Source: Diphasiastrum complanatum
Lineage: Eukaryota; Streptophyta; Lycopodiopsida; Lycopodiales; Lycopodiaceae
Assembly: GCA_029204225.1 (NCBI GenBank)
Contig: CM055092.1
Location: forward strand, 78,876,527 to 78,940,526
Reading direction: 5' to 3'
DNA length: 64,000 bases
The notes below the pieces were generated by a model that saw only the letters and a list, made by a program, of their open reading frames with translations, was not told the DNA's origin and did no database searches. This document shows positions 36,754-44,453 of the stretch, in pieces. Within the stretch, counting starts at the first letter, position 1, and every line of letters starts with the position of its first letter. A program made the position numbers and the translations under genes.

Positions 36754-39700
36754 AAGAAAGCTTTATTAATGTCTTTTCCATGCCAAAAGGCGTATAAGAC
36801 TAATGAAGTACGTGTCAAGTATGTGGTAACCATGGGAGCGTGTAAAATGTCTCCAAAACTGTCTATGTATAGGTAATGAGCTGAAGAGCTGCCTCGATCT
36901 AGATAGGTGGAACTGCAAACTCGGAATAATCTCATGTGGAACCGAAGGCTTCGCACGGATCAGCCAAGCTAGCATAGTGGTCTATAGTCGTGAGAGATTG
37001 GCCCAGTGTGAAGAGGGAAGACCTGCACACCATGCCTCTGCCGCATATAGAGCCGTGGGGGTGAAAGACGACCGGTGAGAGGGAGCAACCCTGCTTCACC
37101 ACAATAGTGCTCCAAATGTGATCGGACATGTCACTACTATGTCGGAAACATCCCAGAACACGCTCATGAAGTGCCATCATAGCAAGAACGATGTCAGTGG
37201 AGAGGATGAGGTCGCGGAGTCTCTGGATAAGCAATGAGCGAGGAACAGAATCAAAGGCTTTCCTGAAGTCCACAAAACAACAGTAAACCCTCTCTTTCCT
37301 GTGCTTAGCTTCCTCAATCAAGGCCCACAATGTGAAGATGTGATCTGTGGTAGAGTAATGGGCTCGAAAACCTGCCTGACCCAACTAGCATGAAGGCTTG
37401 ATCTCTAATTCTTTTGGCTTGCTCTCCCTTGTATTAAGGCTTCTTATCTTCCAAATATTCCTTACCTTTACTATTCTCGCCCTCTTGAATCTTCCTAAAA
37501 GGGGCATCGCATGGGTGGATCAAACTAGCTTTGCCTGCCAGATATTTTAGTAAAATAGATCTATGTTTGGGGTATCATCAAGTCCGTATTAAGGCAAAAG
37601 ATGTCCCGAAAATAGCTTTTTGAACTCATCACAGTCATCATGAGTTTAAGTGATGTTGTTTGGACTCACCAATGCTCCGGCGACTTTTATGACCCTAATG
37701 AACAACGTTCTTCGGCCATATTTAGGGAAATTTGTGGTAGGTTTTCTAGATGATATTTTAGTTTACAGCAAAACTAAAAAAGAGCATTTGGCTCACCTCA
37801 GAAAGGTGTTCCATTTGCTCAGAAAGCATAAGCTATTTGCAAAGAAACTTGAATGTAGTTTTTCACCGAAGAAGTAGCATATTTGGGCCATATTGTCTCG
37901 AAAGATGGCATTAACATGGATCCCAAAAAGGTCATTTCCATAGAACAAACAATATTTCAAACATTCAGGTCTTTCTTGGCATTTCAGGATACTACAGACA
38001 ATTTGTCAAGGACCATGCTCAGATAGCTATGCCCATGACAATCTTAAGGAGAAGGGAAAGGAGTGCGGCTGGGGGCCAGAGAAACAAGAGAGTTTTGATG
38101 GTCTCAAAACAACATTGGTTATAGTGCCAACACTGAAAGTCGTAGACTCAAATCAGCCTTTTGTGGTCGAAACAAATGCTAGTGACTTTGTAGTAAGTGC
38201 AGGTGTTGAACCAAAATGGACGAAACAATAGTGTTCAAAAGTAAAAAGCTCAAACCCAATCAAACTAGATACAGCGCTTATGAGAAAAAGCTCTTTTCAA
38301 TTATTCGTGCCCTTAAGACTTGGTGACACTATTTGTATGGTGTTGTTTTGAGATCTTAACTGACCATGGAAGCCTTAGATATTTGTGTAACCATCTTGAG
38401 CTAAGGGGTCGGAAAGCTCTATGGGCTGAACTAATGTAGGAATTTGACTTGTCTATCAAATATAGACGAGGAAATACAGTTGCAGATGCTCTTAGAAGAA
38501 TGCCAATGGTAAACGAGTTGAGTTTTACCTAGATCTGTAATGAGTTACCTTGAGGGGGAAATGTAAGAGTGATCTGTATTTCTCCACAGTCTAGTGTATG
38601 ATAGCTTTCGTTGAGGATGAAGAGTCCAAGCATACACCAGATTGCGTTGAGGATCCTGAGTCTATAGACCCAAGCATACCATAATGGTTGATGGATCTAG
38701 CTCTCAAGGATTCAAATGGAAACAGTATTCCATTCAGGATGAGTACTTACTTTACAGAAAAAAAAAATTATGTTCCCGACTTGGAGGATTTTAGGCGCCA
38801 AGTATTGTATGAATGACATGACAACCCTAGTGCAGACACCCAAGAATACAGAAGACCTATGAGCTTCTTTATAGGCAATTCTTCTGGCCCAATATGAAAA
38901 AGACGTGCAGCAGTATGCCATTAGAAATACCAGTTGGTAAATGAGAAAGTATTTCCATGGATTTCATAGTAGGCTTGCCTAGGACCCAGAAGGGTCATGA
39001 TGCTATATGGGTGGTCACAGTTGACCATTTCTCTCCGGTAGTCTAACTTCACATATGTAAACCAACCAATAACCATGATATCTATAGAATTTAAATCTTC
39101 CTCTCTGATAGTCTAAGTCACATATGTAGACCTAATCGCCTCAAATTTTCTTGAATTGACTTGAAAGGAAGCTGTCTATATATGCACACATGCGCACACA
39201 CACAGGTCTAAAAAATTCATGCCTACACCCCTAGCCTAAACTCTAAACTTTAATATGTATCTACTATCATATCATGTATATTCGTATAGAGATTACTCTA
39301 AGAAAAAATGCAATTATCTACGATCATAATTTTAAACTCGATTCTTTCCTTTTTTCCAAGTAGCTCAATGTGAAACTTCAAAAAAGAGATTCAAATTAAT
39401 TTGGAATTTTCTGAAATCAAGTTGATTAAGATCTAGCTATTCTACAGATATGACCTTGTCACACTAATTTGCTGGCCAAATATTCTGGTCCTTAAGACAA
39501 TTCTTTGAGGATGAGCATTTGCAGGTTTATATAATCTTTGTAGATATCCCTTATACTGGTCAAAATTCAAGTGGGATTTTGAACTTCTTCATTAAAGCCA
39601 TGTTCCCATCATGTTTGTAGGATTTCCATGTACTCTACTACTTTTTCAGTTGAACATATCCATAATATTCACTTACCTTTGAAGCCCACTTACAATCAGC

Positions 39701-41197
39701 TCGAGTCTAGCTAGCTGGCTAGATATTCTACACCAGTTCTATTTGATAGTTTGTACATCAAGAAAGTGTCCGTCATCATGAAGCTGATGTTTTCTTTTGG
39801 GAGCAGCAATGACTCTAGCATAAGCTTTTTGTGGAAATCATGGAAAATGATATTGAAATAATGAAATTACCAGAAGTCATGTTTTGATCATTTTGAAATT
39901 GCACAATAGCATAGGATCAACCTGTAAAAGAGTTGGAGCCCAATGCATGTTTCTAAGGGGTTCTACAATTTCAAATGAACTTTCTCCTGTTCTTTGGACA
40001 CAGAAGGTAATGTTGATCATAAACAATAGCATTTTATGAGATCGTATAGTTGATCAGGGTATTGGTTTTGGCTAGCAATAAGAACAGATGTATGCTGCTA
40101 CTGATAACGGCTACAAACCTCAGTGGTGAATTCACGAATCCCTTGAAATGAGCTTGCTGATCTGACTTTTATTGCAACTTGCTGTACATCGGTAAGGCAA
40201 CCATGGTAGACAACACCAAATCCACCTTCACCAATCATTGTACTAAAATTATGAGTTGCCTTTTTGAGATCTTGCAAAAGAAATTGCTGTATATTGATAG
40301 ACTGCAGCTCCTTTTCTTCTTGTTCAGGAAGATTCTTAACATCCTCTGTAAGGTAGATATTGTGTCAGAACTCCATACATACTATAGCAGGATAAACAAT
40401 TGATCAAACTGTAACCATGCAACAAGTCTAACTCAAACCATCAATTTAGGTGAAAAATTCCTCAAATAGGTACAGACTGCTGCAGAGGACAGTGACGAAC
40501 GCGATTATTAAAGGCAAAGAGTATCACATGATATGTACAAATAAGTTGATTGTAAGGTAGGGGAGTCAAACCAATTTTGATGGAAATGACAGCGTACTAA
40601 GGGAAACAAGCAGAAATTATGACTCGGGTAGTTAAAGCTTTGATACTAGACTTGTTTCTCCCAAATGTTACTGATGTCATCATCCACATAGGCGAAGGAA
40701 AACAACCCCATAGTGCCAATGTCATTGATGCTACATAGAATCAGTTAGTTACTTTCAAATATCAACTTTTGCTGCTCACAGGTGGCTCACAGGTGGAACC
40801 TTGGCCAACTGGTGTGTAAGCAAGGACGGACATCCATAAATGTCTTCTATAGAAGTCCAAATGAACACATTAGTACAAGCAGACAGGATATTCACCAGTA
40901 TAGAAATTAGATGAAGTAATGAGAATGGAAACTTCAAACTTGCAGCCATACTTATGCAAAAAATTCTACTGTGGAAGAGAAGTGTGAGCAAGCTTACGGC
41001 GAAGTGGTGACTGAAAAATTCCTGATTTCCTGGGTGATCCAAGCTTCTTAGGAAGCCTGTACGAGCACGTTGCCACAAGGAATGTTAAAACAAGCAGAAA
41101 TAACAAGAAAGGTGCTATGGAGATCCCGCCAAAACTTCCAATTAGCCAGTTTTTATCCAGAACAATATCCTGGATTTGATAGTGATTTTGAAAGTAC
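19335..41197 (-). CDS. SYMRK: SYMRK-like receptor kinase, TM-to-stop part (7 exons)
   Basis: Seven exons (41197-40998, 40345-40119, 28753-28627, 28515-28447, 24836-24647, 24507-24375, 19655-19335) join in one frame, all with GT-AG borders and compatible phases, giving about 389 codons. They encode a short juxtamembrane ectodomain end, one transmembrane helix, a complete Ser/Thr kinase domain and a C-tail. Family-specific stretches ([34 protein letters not shown]) match SYMRK/NORK/DMI2, a plasma-membrane receptor kinase needed for arbuscular mycorrhizal and nodule signalling upstream of nuclear calcium spiking. The malectin-like and LRR exons, expected above 41197, were not recognised in the window. 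No stop or frameshift occurs in the exons, so the gene looks functional despite introns of 11.4, 4.7 and 3.6 kb filled with transposons. Confidence 0.9.
21640..22060 (-). pseudogene. Copia scraps: RNase H end joined to a gag start
   Basis: In the 4.7-kb kinase intron, minus strand. 22060-21880 reads an RNase H segment (AYTDVD, stop, then [14 protein letters not shown] and AAKETIW). After about 90 bases, 21790-21640 reads a Gag N-terminus (MTSLSDSLL, then [11 protein letters not shown], stop, [16 protein letters not shown]). Gag therefore lies downstream of RNase H, the reverse of the genomic order, so two fragments or a rearranged copy are joined. Confidence 0.75.
22290..22460 (-). pseudogene. 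Copia mid-gag fragment
   Basis: Within a 106-codon minus-strand frame (22255-22575) the part [15 protein letters not shown], then [10 protein letters not shown], resembles the UBN2 Gag core (AW-x-x-(x)-x-x-FY-x-x-K/N, then L-x-L). It may belong with the other copia scraps at 21640-22060. Confidence 0.5.
22765..22940. repeat. Degenerate minisatellite, about 48-bp units
   Basis: Three to four diverged copies of a phrase CGATTTGACCCAATCCAAGG, each followed by TCGATAT or GTCTTC-like text, follow each other within the kinase intron. It explains the [17 protein letters not shown]-type open frame on the minus strand, which is not a gene. Confidence 0.7.
22941..24374. other. Intron sequence without recognisable content
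   Basis: Part of the 4.7-kb kinase intron. Open frames at 23333-23602 (minus) and 23868-24092 (plus) have no domain signature. Some phrases near 23230-23290 repeat TGGAGCCTAGTTATGCCTGG-like text in inverted form, suggesting an old transposon end. Confidence 0.4.
24375..24507 (-). CDS. SYMRK: SYMRK-like exon: helix F to GREPLNI
   Basis: 133 bp; acceptor ATCTGTCAG at 24508, donor GAATGG/GTATGT at 24375-24374. It reads [19 protein letters not shown], then [13 protein letters not shown] and [11 protein letters not shown]. [13 protein letters not shown] is the helix-F region, and GREPLN is a SYMRK hallmark. The upstream intron is 139 bp and the downstream one 4719 bp. Confidence 0.94.
24647..24836 (-). 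CDS. SYMRK: SYMRK-like exon: catalytic and activation loops
   Basis: 190 bp; acceptor GGGCACAG at 24837, donor CCAGA/GTAAGT at 24647-24646. It reads LHYLHTGG, the catalytic loop [13 protein letters not shown], the magnesium-binding DFG in [15 protein letters not shown], and the activation segment [10 protein letters not shown]. The RD motif is present, so the kinase belongs to the RD class. The final Glu codon is split with the next exon. Confidence 0.94.
24837..26434. other. Intron sequence with a small microsatellite
   Basis: Right-hand part of the 3.6-kb kinase intron. No coding signature was seen. A (CAGC)n tract lies at 25918-25946. Confidence 0.4.
25918..25946. repeat. (CAGC)n microsatellite
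   Basis: About seven consecutive CAGC units. Simple repeat within a kinase intron. Confidence 0.9.
26435..26910. repeat. Tandem repeat, about 155-bp units, three copies
   Basis: Each unit holds GTGAAATGAGCTAT-like text, a 'TAAGATGCTA' phrase, a 'TGCC(A)GGAATGT' phrase and 'CACGTACGTCAA', then 'GCCCTAATTTGTGAAATGAGC'. The unit boundary phrase recurs at about 26585, 26741 and 26903. The array lies just upstream of the hAT-like coding relic and may belong to that element. Confidence 0.65.
27063..28057 (+). pseudogene. hAT-type transposase relic (DUF659)
   Basis: Antisense to the kinase gene, inside its 3.6-kb intron. Across shifted frames one reads LSDGWTS near 27410, then [20 protein letters not shown] and LEFIYDVV, then [31 protein letters not shown] and IPWIREV (27575-27715), and after a probable intron [23 protein letters not shown] (27915-27980). 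This is the order of the DUF659 domain of plant hAT transposases. At least two frameshifts are needed, and no dimerisation domain or terminal repeats are visible. Confidence 0.8.
28447..28515 (-). CDS. SYMRK: SYMRK-like exon: helix E start
   Basis: 69 bp, too short to stand out as an open frame. Acceptor GCGTGTAG at 28516, donor CAAG/GTACGA at 28447-28446. It reads [22 protein letters not shown], continuing the phase-1 codon from the previous exon across an intron of only 111 bp. [13 protein letters not shown] is the conserved segment before YLH in this family. Confidence 0.9.
28627..28753 (-). CDS. SYMRK: SYMRK-like exon: N-lobe and hinge
   Basis: 127 bp; acceptor TTTTCAG at 28754, donor ATG/GTGAAT. 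It reads [19 protein letters not shown], then [19 protein letters not shown], covering helix C, beta 4-5 and the hinge. The IQHENLVPL and [14 protein letters not shown] wording is characteristic of the SYMRK kinase. Confidence 0.93.
28754..29929. other. Intron sequence without recognisable content
   Basis: Left end of the 11.4-kb kinase intron. A-rich, stop-rich, no domain signature. Confidence 0.45.
30375..30596 (-). pseudogene. LINE 1 C-terminal zinc-binding domain
   Basis: Reads [23 protein letters not shown], a CX2C...HX4C zinc ribbon of the type that follows reverse transcriptase in many plant LINEs (zf-RVT). It continues to a stop at 30375. Confidence 0.8.
31092..32216 (-). pseudogene. 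LINE 1 reverse transcriptase
   Basis: From 32216 down: [19 protein letters not shown] (start of palm), then [28 protein letters not shown] (near 31660-31760), then [19 protein letters not shown] and the catalytic [13 protein letters not shown] (31092-31541), then LGVNIGKT. These are successive reverse-transcriptase blocks of a non-LTR element. The frame breaks at least between 31541 and 32013. Confidence 0.9.
32280..33769 (-). pseudogene. LINE 1 endonuclease region, split by a solo LTR
   Basis: The N-terminal half at 33504-33769 reads IGVWNCADI, then [12 protein letters not shown]. The second half lies at 32280-33155, with [20 protein letters not shown] and the catalytic LTGDFNAR near 32900. 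This is the exonuclease-endonuclease-phosphatase fold (TETHE and GDFNA motifs). The solo LTR at 33156-33503 separates the halves. A linker region with [11 protein letters not shown] follows before the reverse transcriptase. Confidence 0.85.
33156..33503 (-). repeat. Solo LTR inside LINE 1
   Basis: 348 bp with TG/CA ends, flanked by a perfect 5-bp target duplication TATAA (33151-33155 and 33504-33508). It is similar over its whole length to the LTR at 35129-35486, which carries a primer-binding site and so fixes the orientation. A solo LTR arises by recombination between the two LTRs of an inserted element. Confidence 0.93.
33792..34440 (-). pseudogene. LINE 1 ORF1-like RNA-binding protein
   Basis: The frame 33792-34178 reads [20 protein letters not shown], then [21 protein letters not shown] and [12 protein letters not shown]. 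This is laid out like the RRM-like and C-terminal parts of L1-type ORF1 proteins. Upstream (34190-34440) further frames carry Q/E/K-rich, coiled-coil-like text ([18 protein letters not shown]). Stops interrupt it. Confidence 0.6.
34464..35128 (-). mobile_element. Leader region of a truncated LTR element (element E)
   Basis: Minus-strand sequence adjoining the 5' LTR at 35129. The primer-binding site at 35113-35126 reads AGTATCAGAGCCAT on the minus strand, matching the initiator tRNA-Met site with a G-to-A change at its second base. The following leader holds two diverged copies of a block with GCAGCAATCTA/CTGATTT text and the phrases CGCTGG and TCCATCGCTG. No coding domain follows before LINE 1 sequence begins near 34450. 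Confidence 0.6.
35129..35486 (-). repeat. 5' LTR of element E
   Basis: 358 bp, TG/CA ends, next to a near-perfect tRNA-Met primer-binding site. It is of the same family as the solo LTR at 33156-33503. The partner LTR is missing, so the element is truncated on its 3' side. Confidence 0.85.
35678..36378. repeat. Array of nine small hairpins with a TCCATCGCTGG core
   Basis: The 11-mer TCCATCGCTGG or a close variant starts at 35685, 35751, 35820, 35892, 35959, 36028, 36139 and 36199 (spacings 66, 69, 72, 67, 69, 111, 60). Each copy is the centre of an imperfect inverted repeat (TCCA/TGGA around TCGC). The flanks extend the stem even though their sequence differs from unit to unit: TGAGCA with TGCTCA at 35938/35974, AGTGAG with CTCACT at 36015, and GAAAC with GTTTC at 36132/36170, where the stem is about 18 bp. 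A ninth fold with ACATAC and GTATGT arms lies at 36342-36377. I do not recognise the structure. It is not a simple tandem repeat, because the sequence between cores is unique. Confidence 0.75.
36461..36470 (-). promoter_or_regulatory. Possible TATA element upstream of the hairpin array
   Basis: The minus strand reads CTATAAGTAC about 85-95 bases before the ninth hairpin, so a transcript starting near 36435 would run through the whole array. Next to that hairpin the minus strand also has CG/GTATGT, which resembles a splice donor. Both matches are short and could be chance. Confidence 0.2.
36716..36770. repeat. (GA)n then (GAAA)n microsatellite
   Basis: About 30 bases of GA followed by AAGAAAGAAAG. 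On the minus strand this directly follows the 3' end of LINE 2, so it may be the simple-sequence tail of that LINE. Confidence 0.85.
36771..37387 (-). pseudogene. LINE 2 fragment (reverse transcriptase part plus 3' end)
   Basis: The frame 36932-37384 reads [41 protein letters not shown] and [12 protein letters not shown]: palm blocks of the same LINE family as LINE 1. The YADD block is lost by an internal deletion that joins the SPVV block to 3'-proximal text. The end at 36781-36860 matches the 3' end of LINE 1 near 29940-30015. Confidence 0.85.
37388..39035 (+). pseudogene. Ty3/gypsy pol relic in the kinase intron
   Basis: Plus strand, antisense to the host gene. RT blocks: FSKIDL, then LGYHQVRI and KDVPKIAF (37545-37620), [16 protein letters not shown], and the catalytic [10 protein letters not shown] (37650-37770). 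RNase H end: [19 protein letters not shown] and [21 protein letters not shown] (38355-38510). Integrase core: [19 protein letters not shown] and VTVDHFS (38955-39030). This order is that of Ty3/gypsy, and the FLDD-ILVYS wording is chromovirus-like. Many stops and frameshifts; no LTRs found. Confidence 0.85.
39036..40118. other. Intron sequence without recognisable content
   Basis: Right end of the 11.4-kb kinase intron. A short CA-rich tract at about 39188-39205; otherwise AT-rich with no coding signature. Confidence 0.45.
40119..40345 (-). CDS. SYMRK: SYMRK-like exon: juxtamembrane and glycine loop
   Basis: 227 bp; acceptor CCTTACAG at 40346, donor GAG/GTTTGT at 40119-40118. It encodes the juxtamembrane stretch ([18 protein letters not shown]), the glycine-rich loop [11 protein letters not shown], the ATP-anchoring lysine in QVAIKVR, and the start of helix C (GIREFTTE). 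It ends in phase 0. The following intron is 11365 bp and contains two LINEs, LTRs, the hairpin array and a gypsy relic. Confidence 0.92.
40998..41197 (-). CDS. SYMRK: SYMRK-like exon: transmembrane segment
   Basis: Acceptor TTGGACAG/GTAC at 41198-41197 and donor GCC/GTAAGC at 40998-40997. The exon enters with one base of a split codon and leaves with one base. It reads a polar stretch ([13 protein letters not shown]), then a hydrophobic helix from [11 protein letters not shown] to LVATC, then a basic stop-transfer region ([12 protein letters not shown]). In SYMRK the equivalent exon links the LRRs to the kinase. The upstream partner exon is unidentified. Confidence 0.85.
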
Positions 41198-42070
41198 CTG
41201 TCCAAGCAAGAAAGTTATCACTGAGAAACATAAAAAACAAAATAAACATCTATACTGATGTCACTTGTGGCAGATTGTTGGAGTGAGGACACATCGCAAG
41301 AACTATTTCCAGTTTTTGAAAAACCTTCAAACAGTAATGTTATGCAATTCGAATGTAACACATCCAGCACCACGTTTCATTTCCTCTTACCCAGAAAACA
41401 GACAGTCAACTCTTACACGATATTCCCAATTGTTCTACTTAAATCCATAATGGCTTGGATGGTACCAACTCTGTAGAGGCCTTCATGACATCAGCAGTGA
41501 TATTTCAAAGACTGATTCATTGACGCATAGTAAAATATCAGATAGAAAACATGTTTTAATCAATTTATAATACAGATCTTTTCAGTAAAAAGAAAACTTG
41601 AAACCTACAAGCTATGCCAATTAGCCTAGAAATATTTGAGTTTCAAAATTTAAAGCCTTCCAATCCACAGAATGTTAACTTTTTGAATCAGCCTGCTAAA
41701 AGGTACAACTATCTAGGATTGAACATCCTGTGGACCATGAGGCATTGATGGGAGTCACTTGTTTATACTCGATTTTGAAGTCCTTGATTGATTGTTTTGC
41801 TTGTCATCCTGAAATAGTAGGGGGCTATGTTTTGGTGAATCACGTTTCCTTGACAACCTGGAATTACTTAGAGTATCTGGAAACACTTTATATGGGTCCT
41901 TGTCATAGACTTAGAGCAAATATTTTACGCCTTTAGAAATGAAATTCAAATTCTACAGTCAACTGGGACACTTACAGCAATATTCATTTGAGGCACTACC
42001 AACTTCACGCTACAATAGAATGCACTAAAGGATGCAGGAGGGCTTCATGAACCTGTCCATCCTCCCTACA
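41198..42070. other. Upstream intron of the kinase gene; no exon recognised
   Basis: Should be intron upstream of the transmembrane exon. The minus strand was scanned for LRR (LxxLxLxxN), GDPC and malectin-like wording and none was found. Open frames at 41258-41476 and 41730-41936 (plus) show no domain. Confidence 0.45.
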
Positions 42071-42109
42071 GATGGGCTTTTGGAAATGGGATCAGTGCCA
42101 GGCAATTTA

Positions 42110-43445
42110 TTGGAGAAACGCGTTTCCCGGCCCTTTTTGGCTGGGAAATGCGTTTCCCAGCACATCTCGTTGCCTTAAACCTGGGAAACGACCCTCGGGA
42201 CATGGCCGTTTCCCCATCAGGGAAACACGTTTCCCAGAACACCTGTTTTTGAGAATCATTTTTTTTTTATGAAAAACGACCTAAAAAGCGGTGAAAGGCT
42301 GTTTTTTTTCCTGAAATGGCCTGAAAACGACCAGAATCCTACTTGCTGTCGGAATCCCACGAAAATGTTTTTCCAAACTCAAGCTGGAAACAAATACGAT
42401 AGTGACTGGAATCGCTTTCCCTCAGAAAACTCCATCACTGGACAGCAAGCTGTGTTTTTTCTTAGAACTTTCGCTGCAGGCCTCCGTTTTCAGCAAGATT
42501 AGGATTTGATTTGTACTGGAGTAGCGATTCAGACCATAGTGCGTTTTGCTATTATTTCAAGTTGTGTGAGCTACGCAAGCGGTCCAGTGCATATTCGAGT
42601 GCACCTCCTTTGTTTGCTTGGCTATGAGATCGGAACATGCCCGAATGATTGCGAGACCAAGAGCGATCGAGAGAGAGGAGATCATTCCTCCGACGGTCAC
42701 TACAGGTGAGCATCATACACTTGTTATCTGATTCTTTAAAATCTTGCTTTTGAATTCTGAATTTTGCAATGTGCATGATGAATGTGATTGTTAGTTGTAG
42801 ATTGTACTGATTGGATGTTTTTCATATTCTTTTGTTACAATAGGATCAGCTGCTATGCATCATGCATCCACCTCAAGTCAAGATGAGACAGAGATAGAGG
42901 CCGGCCGGCGACACTGTACATGTAGCTGCCCCTCTACTGTGCATTCATTTCGGGGTGACAACAACATAGGGCAGATGTGCCTATCAAAAGACTCTTCTAC
43001 CGTTGTGACCTCCCTTTCCATCTTGCAAAGACTCTGCTGGGGGGATAAAGACTCTTCTACCGTTGTGACCTCCCTTTCCATCTTGCAAAGACTCTGCTGG
43101 GGGGATATGATGGATATGATAGAGAGTGTTGTTGTGATATCAAAAGACTCTTCTACCGTTGTGACCTCCCCTTCCATCTTGCAAAGACTCGTGCTTGGGG
43201 GGATATGATAGAGAGTGTTGTTGTGGACCTAGCATGGAGTCCCTAAGTACCACATATTTGATTAGGGAGGTATGTAACCAAAGCGGAGCCTTTTGTGAAT
43301 CATGGAAACAATTGAACTGCACCATCGTGACTGATGGTTGGAGTGACACAAAGAGGCGACACATGATTGATATTTAGTGTCTTCATGTGTGGGCACCATG
43401 TTCTTGAGAGCCATCAACACATTGGCACCTGGCACCATTGTTTCA
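42110..43445 (+). pseudogene. Second hAT-type transposase relic (DUF659)
   Basis: The front part (42115-42237) is dense in GGGAAACG/CGTTTCCC motifs. A donor-like CAG/GTGAGC at 42708 and an acceptor TTACAATAG near 42843 suggest an intron. The DUF659 signature follows at 43250-43370: CESWKQLNCTIVTDGWSDTKRRHMIDI, then after a frame change GTMFLRAINT and TIVS before GTGAGT at 43446. It contains a tandem 60-bp duplication (separate entry). The dimerisation domain and terminal repeats were not found. Confidence 0.7.
42987..43203. repeat. 60-bp tandem duplication plus a third copy
   Basis: The unit beginning AAAGACTCTTCTACCG occurs at 42987 and 43047 (exactly 60 bp apart, apparently identical) and again at 43143 after a 36-bp interruption, with slight changes. 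The period is a multiple of three, so the frame with KDSSTVVTS repeats stays open. Confidence 0.95.
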
Positions 43446-43446
43446 G

Positions 43447-44052
43447 GTGAGTAACAAGTTCATGACATGTGTTGGATTTCAATGCTCATTGCTAATTAAA
43501 ATTTTAACCATTTTAATTTTTTATGCTCGTGAGCAATGTTTCACTTAAATGCATTTCATTCAATGAAACTCCAATTCAAAAAGCCTGTTTCAAACTAACC
43601 GTTTGAAACGGATTTTAAAATTAGAGAAAAAAAAAACGCTCCTAATGTGTTTGTGTGAAAGTTTGGCATACAAAGCTTTAGTTAGAACTCAGTAGGGAAT
43701 AGTAGAATTATGAGTACCTTGTGCCTATGCATTGTGTGATGTATCTCAATGTCTCTTTGAGTCCTTAAAGAGACTGTGATCAGAGAAAGTGTTCCCAAAC
43801 ATGTTCCCATGCATTCCCAAGAATTGAGAAGCCATTCCCTGGTCACATTCCTGTGCACATTCCCAACCAAGACAAGTTTAAGAACACACAGCATGTCCAA
43901 ATGCCGCATCGCATGTTCCCTGTCACTGAGAGTGTCTTCTCCCAAAACCCACAAGCCTTGTGGATAGTGTGCTCCTATATACCTCAAAGGACTAGGACCA
44001 ACCACCCTTCAACCTATAGGCATCATCACAGTTATTCAAACCCGTTTTCAGG
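43447..44052. other. No recognisable gene
   Basis: Open frames on both strands at 43682-44056 carry no domain. Phrases such as CATTCCC/AGTGTTCCC recur loosely. Confidence 0.4.
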
Positions 44053-44220
44053 TTAAGCTAAATGTCAGCCTGAGCTGATTGTCAGAGCCTGCTGCAGGCC
44101 TCAAAGTCATGGATAACACAATGCAGCACACTCGTGCTCATCCTCTCCTAAATGGGGTGAAAGGCTGAAAATTGAGGCCTGCAGCCGACTCTGACAACTA
44201 GCTCAGGCTGGCTTTTAGTT
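44053..44220. repeat. Fold-back element with about 45-bp arms
   Basis: The left arm (44053-44104) and right arm (44171-44220) are inverted copies: CAGCCTGAGCT...TTGTCAGAG...GGCTGCAGGCCTCAA type text with about five mismatches over 40 bases, around a loop of about 66 bases. It would fold into a single long hairpin. Candidates are a MITE or a young inverted-repeat small-RNA locus. No clear target duplication was seen. Confidence 0.75.
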
Positions 44221-44285
44221 CCACCCTCCAATTCCTGCACAGAAAAGGCCACTCTCTTGAATACATGAAGCTTCTATTCCTTAGG

Positions 44286-44453
44286 TTCCAGCATACCTGT
44301 GTCGACACTACATGGTAAATCCTGTGTCTCAATTATCTCGTCTTCCTATATTTGAAGCAAATGAAAAGGAGGTACCTGGTGTACTGATCTTTTATGAAGC
44401 AACCTATGGGTTAAGCATGGGTGCAGTAAACTCTGGCATTCAGTGTCCAAAAG
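44286..44453 (+). other. Possible orphan exon
   Basis: A 56-codon open frame flanked by a good acceptor (TTCTATTCCTTAG before 44286) and donor (GG/GTGAGC after 44453). It reads VPAYLCRHYMVNPVSQLSRL, then PIFEANEKEVPGVLIFYEAT and YGLSMGAVNSGIQCPK. I do not recognise it, no neighbouring exon was found, and it lies on the strand opposite to the kinase gene. It may be a captured exon or chance. Confidence 0.3.

Noticed and set aside
36393-36956. 187-codon minus-strand open frame
   Set aside because: It runs through the GA microsatellite (serine/leucine repeat) and LINE 2 3' sequence and has no domain.
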